Shown piece after piece: positions 33,155-38,328 of a DNA stretch of 38,328 nt. Each line of letters opens with the position of its first letter. Position 1 is the first letter of the stretch. Source of the DNA: Erysipelotrichaceae bacterium (GTDB taxonomy: Bacteria > Bacillota_I > Bacilli_A > Erysipelotrichales > Erysipelotrichaceae). A program made the translations under genes and the position numbers. The stretch is taken from contig DXZE01000016.1 in the NCBI GenBank assembly GCA_019415435.1, positions 1 through 38,328 of the forward strand, given 5' to 3'. The notes under the pieces were generated by a model, which saw nothing but the letters and a program-made list of their open reading frames with translations, was not told the DNA's origin and made no database searches.

Positions 33155-33183
33155 ATTATATCAGAAACAGACAGAGATATGAA
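33155..33183 (-). promoter_or_regulatory. miaB promoter positioned for a leaderless transcript
   Basis: Minus strand TTCATA (33183-33178), 17-base spacer, TATAAT (33160-33155), then seven bases to the ATG at 33147. The -35 overlaps the last bases of the terminator at 33181-33208. Confidence 0.55.
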
Positions 33184-33208
33184 AAAAACCGGTTTCCCGG
33201 TTTTTTTC
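33181..33208 (-). terminator. Terminator after the ferredoxin gene
   Basis: Minus strand GAAAAAAACCGG (33208-33197), loop GAAA, CCGGTTTTTTTC (33192-33181): a perfect 12-bp stem with a GNRA loop and T7. It lies 14 bases after the ferredoxin stop, is symmetric, and so would also work on the plus strand. Confidence 0.9.
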
Positions 33209-33221
33209 TCATTCAATTGTC

Positions 33222-33398
33222 TTACTTCTCTGTGATAGCAGATACTGGGCAAGTACCTACACAAGAGAGGCATGTGATGCATACACTTTCATCGCATCCG
33301 GACTTTCCGTTCTCATCGAGAGCGAGAGCACCTACCGGGCAGACACCTACACAAGCGCCGCATCCGATACATGTATCCTTATCAACTGTAACTGGCAT
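33222..33398 (-). CDS. 2[4Fe-4S] ferredoxin, 58 residues
   Basis: Small electron carrier. The sequence MPVTVDKDTCIGCGACVGVC opens cluster motif one (C10, C13, C16, C20). A second set (C40, C43, C46, C50) lies in CITCLSCVGTC followed by Pro. Each set has the C-x2-C-x2-C-x3-C-P pattern of clostridial-type ferredoxins, where the fourth Cys of one motif completes the other cluster. C35 is an extra cysteine. AGGAGG lies six bases before the ATG. It has its own promoter and terminator and is therefore monocistronic, between rny and miaB. Confidence 0.95.
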   Translation of the reverse strand: MPVTVDKDTCIGCGACVGVCPVGALALDENGKSGCDESVCITCLSCVGTCPVSAITEK

Positions 33399-33420
33399 AA
33401 TGATCCTCCTTCATTTGAGT

Positions 33421-33449
33421 ATTATAGCAAACCATTCTTAGTGGTTCAA
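33421..33449 (-). promoter_or_regulatory. Promoter for the ferredoxin gene
   Basis: Minus strand TTGAAC (33449-33444), 17-base spacer, TATAAT (33426-33421), about 16 bases before AAGGAGG. It starts about 20 bases after the rny stop. Confidence 0.6.
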
Positions 33450-33467
33450 CAAACATTGTGAGCGGGC

Positions 33468-35024
33468 TTACTTGGCAAGCTCCTGAACTCTGACTTCTCT
33501 GATCAGTGTTACTTTGATCTGACCAGGATATGTCAATTCATTTTCAATGCGTTCACGAATATCATGAGCGATCTTGACCATGGCATCATCATCTACCTTA
33601 TCAGGCTGTACCATCACTCTGATTTCACGGCCTGCCTGGATTGCATAAGCCTTATCAACACCTTCATAAGATGTCGCAATCTTTTCAAGATTCTCAAGTC
33701 TTTCGATATAGCCTTCCATGGATTCATAACGGGCACCAGGACGGGCTGCAGATAATGTATCCGCGGCAGCGACCAATACCGCAATGATATCCGTAGGTTC
33801 TGTATCACCATGATGGGAAGCTATGGAATTGACAACAATCGGATTTTCACCATATTTCTTGGCATACTTGACACCAAGTTCTACGTGTGATCCTTCCTGT
33901 TCAAAGTCTACAGCTTTACCAATATCATGCAGAAGTCCGGCACGCTTTGCCAAAGCCTGATTTAAGCCAAGTTCAGCAGCCATCATACCGCATAAATTAG
34001 CAACTTCTACAGAATGCTCCAGACCATTCTGACCATAGCTGTAACGGAAGCGTAGTCTTCCGACTAACTTGACCAATTCCTTATTCATTCTGCCAATACC
34101 AAGCTCGAAAATCGTATCATTACCAATCTTGAAGACGGTATCATTCAGATCCTTGCGGACCTTTTCAACAACTTCTTCAATACGGCCTGGCTGAATACGT
34201 CCATCCTTCATGAGAATCTCAAGAGATTGTCTTGCGACTTCACGGCGAATCGGATCAAAGCAGGAAATAGTAATAACATCAGGCGTATCATCAATAATCA
34301 GATCAACACCTGTAGCCTGTTCAATTGCCTTGATGTTACGGCCTTCACGACCGATAATTCTTCCCTTCATTTCTTCACCAGGAAGCGTTACGGTAGAAAC
34401 AGTACGTTCAATCGTCTCATCCTGCGAATAACGCTGAATAGCCAAGGCAATGATATTTCTGGCTTCATCAGCTGCCTTTGTCTCAGCTTCTTCCTGCTGT
34501 TCACGCAAATACTGACCGATTTCCTTTTCTGATTTCTTTTCAACCGCTGCCATTAATTCTTTCTTGGCGTCTTCTTCGCTTAATTTGGCAGCTTCTTCCA
34601 GAACATGAACCTGTTCATCAATTTTACTCTGCAGTTTTTCCTCTTTTCTGCTGAGGTTTGCAAGTTTATCATCAGCGGCCTGTTCTTTGTCGCCAACTTT
34701 CTTTTCCCGGGCTTTGAGATTTTCCTCACGGAATTTCAAATTATCTTCACGGCGTAAAAGTTTATTCTCAGACTGCTGGATTTTATTCTGCTCGTCCTTG
34801 ATCTCCTGTTCAGCTTTCTGCTTCATTTCGAAGATCTGCTGTTTTCCGTCAAGATCAGCCTGGCGGATGAGATTCTCCGCCTTGGAATTTGCATCATTCA
34901 GGATGGCCTCTGCTGTTGTTTTATTCTTATCAAGACCAGCCTTTCCGGCAATTGCCATTATGACAATTCCGATTACGATACCTGCAACCGCAGCAAGAAT
35001 GGGCAGAACAATACTATTTGTCAT
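33468..35024 (-). CDS. rny: Ribonuclease Y
   Basis: Membrane-anchored endoribonuclease that starts mRNA decay. I start at the ATG at 35024 (MTNSIVLPILAAV), behind GGAGG; the ATG at 35069 adds a non-homologous 15 residues. The 518-residue protein has one N-terminal membrane segment (about 4-24), a long Lys/Glu coiled coil (25-190), a KH domain with GREGRNI, and an HD domain with LLHDIGK near residue 350. Together with the RNase J-like protein it represents the Bacillota RNA degradation set. Confidence 0.97.
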   Translation of the reverse strand: MTNSIVLPILAAVAGIVIGIVIMAIAGKAGLDKNKTTAEAILNDANSKAENLIRQADLDGKQQIFEMKQKAEQEIKDEQNKIQQSENKLLRREDNLKFREENLKAREKKVGDKEQAADDKLANLSRKEEKLQSKIDEQVHVLEEAAKLSEEDAKKELMAAVEKKSEKEIGQYLREQQEEAETKAADEARNIIALAIQRYSQDETIERTVSTVTLPGEEMKGRIIGREGRNIKAIEQATGVDLIIDDTPDVITISCFDPIRREVARQSLEILMKDGRIQPGRIEEVVEKVRKDLNDTVFKIGNDTIFELGIGRMNKELVKLVGRLRFRYSYGQNGLEHSVEVANLCGMMAAELGLNQALAKRAGLLHDIGKAVDFEQEGSHVELGVKYAKKYGENPIVVNSIASHHGDTEPTDIIAVLVAAADTLSAARPGARYESMEGYIERLENLEKIATSYEGVDKAYAIQAGREIRVMVQPDKVDDDAMVKIAHDIRERIENELTYPGQIKVTLIREVRVQELAK

Positions 35025-35074
35025 GCTATTGTTTCCTCCATTTTGTTCAGTTACCGAGATTTCTCTCAAATGTT

Positions 35075-35103
35075 ATTATACGAAAATAGTTGTTTTTTCA
35101 CAA
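35075..35103 (-). promoter_or_regulatory. Promoter for rny
   Basis: Minus strand TTGTGA (35103-35098), 17-base spacer, TATAAT (35080-35075). The candidate left end of the adjacent IS (about 35118) lies only about 15 bases upstream of the -35, so insertion replaced whatever lay farther upstream without breaking the promoter. Confidence 0.55.
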
Positions 35104-35117
35104 GTATGATGTAAGCG

Positions 35118-36287
35118 TTGTCACAACTATGTGTGTTTATTCCATGATAATGTCTCAAGTGTTAGGAAAGGAAAATGTCTCAGTTAAATACAGCCTGAAA
35201 CTGACAATGTTTCTTACCAGACTGGCTTCCTTCTGAGATGCTGTTGCCATGCGCATTTAGCAGCCAGGGGGACTGAATGAGAAAGGTAGAACTACGCATG
35301 AATGAACAGATGAAGTATGAGACCATTAAGGAACTTGTTGATCACCATGGGAATAAGAGACATGCCGCTTTGAAGCTGGATCTTAGCATCAGACAGGTCA
35401 ATCGTTTGATCAATGTGTACAAAGCAAAAGGAAAAGCCGGCTTTGTTCATGGGAACAGAAACCGGCGCCCTGCTAATTCCCTTCCACAAGAATTAGGCAA
35501 GCAGATTATAGCTTTGTATAGGAATGATTATCAAGACTTTAATTTCAAACACTTCACAGAAAAGCTGAATGAGGTTGAAAGAATTGCTGTTTCCTACAAG
35601 ACTGTTTATTCCCTCCTCACATCTGAAGGATTTTATCCACCAAAGGAACACAAGGCCACAAAGAAAAAACGTGCCAAAGCCAGAATTCTGGCAAATAAGC
35701 CTTCTATTTGCGACGAGGATCTGAAGACCGCCATTTCACATGAGGTTGACTTAGATGAAGCACATCCCCGCAAGCCAAGAGCCAAATATTTCGGTGAAGA
35801 GATTCAGATGGATGGCTCCATCCACAGATGGTTTGGAAACAACAAAGCCACGCTTCACCTTGCCATTGATAACGCGACCGGAACCATCGTAGGAGCTTAT
35901 TTCCAGAAGGAAGAAATACTGGCTGTCTGCGCACTGAGAAAGTTTGACAGTGGATCTGCTGTCTCCTACAAGAACCAGCTCTACCAGGCTCTTAACGAAG
36001 ATGGCCAGCTGGTATGCTTTAGGAATCACACAGAGTGCCTTGTAATCATCGCATTTGATAACACCATGTATGTAACGGTGGATGATAAAGTCTATCTTCT
36101 GTCCCCTATAGAGCGCAATCATAAGGTCTCTAAAGATTTCGATCAGGAGATCGTGAAGACTATAGCCAGTATGCATGATGATTCAGAATGTATGAATCTG
36201 TTAACCAAAAAGCGGGAAATTCTCCCGCTCATCTTTAATCTTTTATGGGACATTATCGAAAACTATTGACACATTTATTTTTGACAA
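35118..36287 (+). mobile_element. Internally deleted ISNCY/IS1202-type insertion sequence
   Basis: The element encloses the defective transposase gene. Candidate ends share TTGTCA (35118-35123, and 36287-36282 on the minus strand). Near each end two copies of an AATGT-x-x-CA motif occur 21-25 bases apart (left: AATGTCTCA twice near 35150 and 35174; right, minus strand: AATGTGTCA and AATGTCCCA). These look like transposase binding sites. Boundaries are approximate and no target duplication was identified. Part of the same IS recurs at 38262. Confidence 0.6.
35277..36269 (+). pseudogene. ISNCY/IS1202-type transposase lacking the catalytic middle
   Basis: The 330-residue open frame begins with the family's HTH region (MNEQMKYETIKELVDHHGNK, SIRQVNRLINVYKAKGKAGF), keeps the first catalytic Asp in IQMDGSIHRWFG, and runs to ATGTIVGAYFQKEEILA. 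It then jumps directly to VCALRKFDSGSAVSYKNQLYQ, a C-terminal segment. In full-length relatives (about 440 residues) roughly 110 residues lie between these points, including the second Asp and the KGRVER Glu. The deletion keeps frame, so the protein may be made and bind IS ends but cannot catalyse transposition. The start has AGGGGG five bases upstream. Confidence 0.75.
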
Positions 36288-36363
36288 AATTCACTCTGAT
36301 CTTTCATGCTCATGTTGAGCGGGTTTGGTGAATGTGGTAGAGTATTGCCATTCAGGAGGATGT

Positions 36364-36853
36364 ATGAACAGCTTTATTGACTGGTTCATGTCCACGATTG
36401 GACAGCATATTTCAGCTGAGTAGTCAGTCTTTATTGTTTCAATGTTTCCGCTGATTGAAGAGCGCAGCGGTCTGATTGTGGCCAGACTTTTGAATATACC
36501 GCTCTGGAAAGCTGTCATTTTCTGTGTTGCCGGCAATATTCTGCCTATCACGTTCATTCTTCTGCTGCTGAAGAAACTTCTTCATTTTATGGCGGATCAT
36601 CATATGGGCAGACTGGCTGGAAGCCAAAGCAAGGAAGAACAAGCCGAAAATTGACAAATACGGCTTCTGGGGACTGATGCTGTTTGTTGGTATTCCGCTG
36701 CCTGGTACGGGTGCCTGGACAGGTTCTCTGGTTGCATCTGTCTTCGATATGGGCCTGAAGAAAGCGTGCATTTCTATTCTGCTCGTTGTATTCCTGGCCG
36801 CTGTGATTATGTCTCTGGTATCTTATGGCGTTTTTTGTTCGTTCCTTTCCTGA
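36364..36853 (+). pseudogene. Broken small multidrug export protein (COG2426-type) gene
   Basis: Starts at an ATG (36364) behind AGGAGG and reads MNSFIDWFMSTIGQHISAE, then a TAG at codon 20 (36421-36423), and continues in frame with FPLIEERSGLIVARLLNIPLW and FCVAGNILPITFILLLL. A frameshift near 36620-36645 moves the remainder (KYGFWGLMLFVGIPLPGTGAW and following) to another frame, ending at TGA 36851-36853. The IPLPGTGAWTG and GNILP motifs are diagnostic of this membrane protein family. Two lesions make it a pseudogene; TAG readthrough alone would not rescue it. Confidence 0.8.
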
Positions 36854-36866
36854 AAGGAACTTTTTT
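36841..36866 (+). terminator. Terminator before iadA
   Basis: GTTCCTTT (36841-36848), loop CCTG, AAAGGAAC (36853-36860), T6 (36861-36866). It overlaps the stop of the broken export gene and ends about 15 bases before the iadA start, so iadA expression from upstream is limited. Confidence 0.75.
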
Positions 36867-36881
36867 GTTGGAGGCAAGGGT

Positions 36882-38051
36882 ATGTTTATCAAGATTCAGA
36901 ATATTCATGTGTATGCACCGGATGATCTTGGCGTGAATGATGTATTGCTGTGCAATGACAAAATTGTAAAGGTTGCCCGCAGGATTGATTTTGACTGGGA
37001 CAAGGAAGATCTGCAGGTGATTGATGGCAGCGGAAAGCTGCTTGTGCCTGGCTTTATTGACCAGCATGTGCATATCATTGGCGGCGGCGGTGAGGATGGT
37101 TTCGCCTCTTTGATTCCGCCTCTGCAGATGACTGACTGCATCCGTTATGGGGTTACTTCAGTTGTTGGTCTGCTTGGCACTGACAGCAATGCAAAAAGTG
37201 TGCAAGAACTTGTGGCGAAAACCAAGGCGCTTCGCGAAGAGGGCATGAGTGCATGGTGCCTGACAGGATCGTATGCTTATCCCAGTACGACGTTAACGGG
37301 ATCTGTGGCCAGGGATGTTGCTTTTATCAGTGAAATTATCGGGGTGAAGATTGCGATCAGTGATCACCGTTCTTCCAATGTCAGTAAAGAAGAACTTGCC
37401 CGTCTGGCTTCTCAGGTCAGGACAGCCGGCCTGCTGGCTGGCAAAGCCGGGATTGTGCATATGCATACCGGCAGAGGAAAGAAGGGCTATCGTGATGTAC
37501 TGGATCTTGTGCATGAAACAGATATTCCGATCAGACAGTTCCGCCCGACACATGTTGCCAATGCTTATGAAGATGCTCTGCAGTTTGCCGGTGAAGGCGG
37601 CTATATCGACTTTACAAGTGGGAATGATACTGCCGCAACTGCCCATCTGATGGCGGATGCCAGGCAGAAAGTGCCGTGGGAGAAAATAACGCTTTCTTCC
37701 GATTCCAACGGCAGTTTTCCAGTCTGGAGTGCAGATCAGAAACTGATTGGCATGGGCATTGGCAGGATGGACACACTGTTTGATACAATCCGTCATCTTG
37801 TCAATGATGAACATCTGCCTCTGCCGGAAGCACTGAAGCCAATTACCAGCACAGTTGCTGAAGCTTTGAACCTGTATCCGCAGAAAGGCTGCATCGGCAG
37901 GAGGAGTGATGCAGATCTGGTCATATTAAAAGATGATCTTTCCCTTGACGGTGTGATTGCCAGGGGAAAGATCATGATGAAAGATGGCGTTGTGACCGCA
38001 AAGAACTACTATCAGGATCTTCAGGCATGTGAAAGTACCGAAAGTTTTTGA
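36882..38051 (+). CDS. iadA: Isoaspartyl dipeptidase (beta-aspartyl peptidase)
   Basis: Binuclear zinc amidohydrolase that cleaves beta-aspartyl dipeptides formed by protein ageing. I start at the ATG at 36882 (MFIKIQNIHVY), behind GGAGG; the frame to 36825 is upstream shadow. This gives 389 residues. Metal ligands are H62 and H64 in GFIDQHVHIIGGGGE, K156 in GVKIAISDHRSS (probably carboxylated), H195 in HMHTGRGK, H224 in RPTH, and D274 in SSDSNGS. All are intact. It is GC-richer to the eye than the core genes and is flanked by pseudogenes and IS pieces, so it is probably acquired. Confidence 0.93.
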   Translation: MFIKIQNIHVYAPDDLGVNDVLLCNDKIVKVARRIDFDWDKEDLQVIDGSGKLLVPGFIDQHVHIIGGGGEDGFASLIPPLQMTDCIRYGVTSVVGLLGTDSNAKSVQELVAKTKALREEGMSAWCLTGSYAYPSTTLTGSVARDVAFISEIIGVKIAISDHRSSNVSKEELARLASQVRTAGLLAGKAGIVHMHTGRGKKGYRDVLDLVHETDIPIRQFRPTHVANAYEDALQFAGEGGYIDFTSGNDTAATAHLMADARQKVPWEKITLSSDSNGSFPVWSADQKLIGMGIGRMDTLFDTIRHLVNDEHLPLPEALKPITSTVAEALNLYPQKGCIGRRSDADLVILKDDLSLDGVIARGKIMMKDGVVTAKNYYQDLQACESTESF

Positions 38052-38261
38052 CGGTCTGTGACAAGAAGCTTGCCGCGGCCGATCCTTCTGATGGCGCCTT
38101 CTTTTTCAAACTTTGTAATTACCCAGGAACGGTTTCCGGCCGCAGACTGATGGATGCGGCGATATCATCCAGCTTCAGTTCGATTTCTTTGCCGATGCAG
38201 CGGGCATCCCGGAATAAAAGAAACTGGCCGACTCTGTCATCCACATCATGCAGAGACAGCA
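38021..38261 (-). pseudogene. Crp/Fnr-family regulator, C-terminal fragment, frameshifted
   Basis: The minus strand reads LSLHDVDDRVGQFLLFRDAR and KLDDIAASISLRPETV. After what looks like loss of one T it continues in the next frame with VITKFEKEGAIRRIGRGKLL and VTDRQKL, ending at TGA 38023-38021. This is the winged-helix DNA-binding part of a Crp/Fnr regulator. The N-terminal effector domain is missing: homology stops where the IS fragment begins at 38262. The 3' end overlaps the end of convergent iadA by 31 bases. It may once have controlled iadA or its lost neighbours. Confidence 0.7.
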
Positions 38262-38328
38262 GGTATGCTTTAAGAATCACACAGAGTGCCTTGTAATCAT
38301 CGCATTTGATAACACCATGTATGTAACG
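38262..38328 (+). mobile_element. Second, partial copy of the IS, entering mid-transposase
   Basis: Positions 38262-38328 match 36011-36077 with one mismatch over 67 bases, to the window's end. The match starts in the middle of the transposase coding region, not at an IS end, so this is a truncated copy created by deletion or recombination. It is in the same orientation as the first copy and continues beyond the window. Confidence 0.9.

Noticed and set aside
36290..38261. Composite transposon carrying iadA
   Set aside because: The second IS copy is truncated inside its transposase gene and the first is catalytically dead, so the block cannot be called a functional composite transposon.
1..38328. 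CRISPR arrays, tRNA or rRNA genes
   Set aside because: No regularly spaced repeats, cloverleaf-like segments or rRNA-like sequence were recognised on either strand.

Overview
The window looks like chromosomal DNA of a low-to-moderate GC Bacillota, probably an Erysipelotrichia-type gut or oral bacterium. This rests on family-level resemblance of the proteins and on gene order: rplS-lepB-rbgA-rnhB-dprA-topA-trmFO-xerC, ffh-rpsP-khpA-rimM-trmD, and rnjB-ftsK close to rny and miaB all recall the Bacillus/Clostridium core. Almost every gene lies on the minus strand, so the window is best read from high to low coordinates. No rRNA, tRNA or CRISPR was seen, and no stretch over about 300 bases lacks a gene or gene remnant.

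Region 1 (1-9560) is a complete de novo UMP operon, pyrB-pyrC-carA-carB-pyrK-pyrD-pyrF-pyrE, with 4-14 base overlaps and no pyrR. Its control signal appears to sit inside the first gene: a near-ideal intrinsic terminator hairpin plus U8 lies in codons 32-48 of pyrB, behind a short leader that also ends in a U8 tract. Region 2 (9563-17416) is the housekeeping cluster xerC, trmFO, topA, dprA, rnhB, rbgA, lepB, rplS. Region 3 (17575-21269) holds a membrane-anchored repeat/His-rich protein that seems to need a -1 frameshift, a ComB-type phosphatase, an orphan plus-strand gene and pyrimidine-nucleoside phosphorylase.

Region 4 (21366-27355) carries a small HTH-like gene, a decayed DUF554 gene, a zinc-ribbon membrane protein, trmD-rimM-khpA-rpsP, ffh, an SSB-like OB-fold gene and a FeoB-associated Cys-rich protein. 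The SSB-like gene and the small HTH-like gene share a hairpin that buries the Shine-Dalgarno sequence. Region 5 (27428-35024) has ftsK, an RNase J2-like protein with lost metal ligands, miaB, a 58-residue ferredoxin and rny.

Region 6 (about 35118-38328) is accessory: an IS of the ISNCY/IS1202 type whose transposase has lost its catalytic middle, a broken small multidrug export gene, an intact isoaspartyl dipeptidase, and a broken Crp/Fnr regulator cut by a second, partial copy of the same IS. Several genes appear to be transcribed from promoters fused to terminators, and two or three start codons lie 6-7 bases after a -10 box, which suggests leaderless mRNAs.
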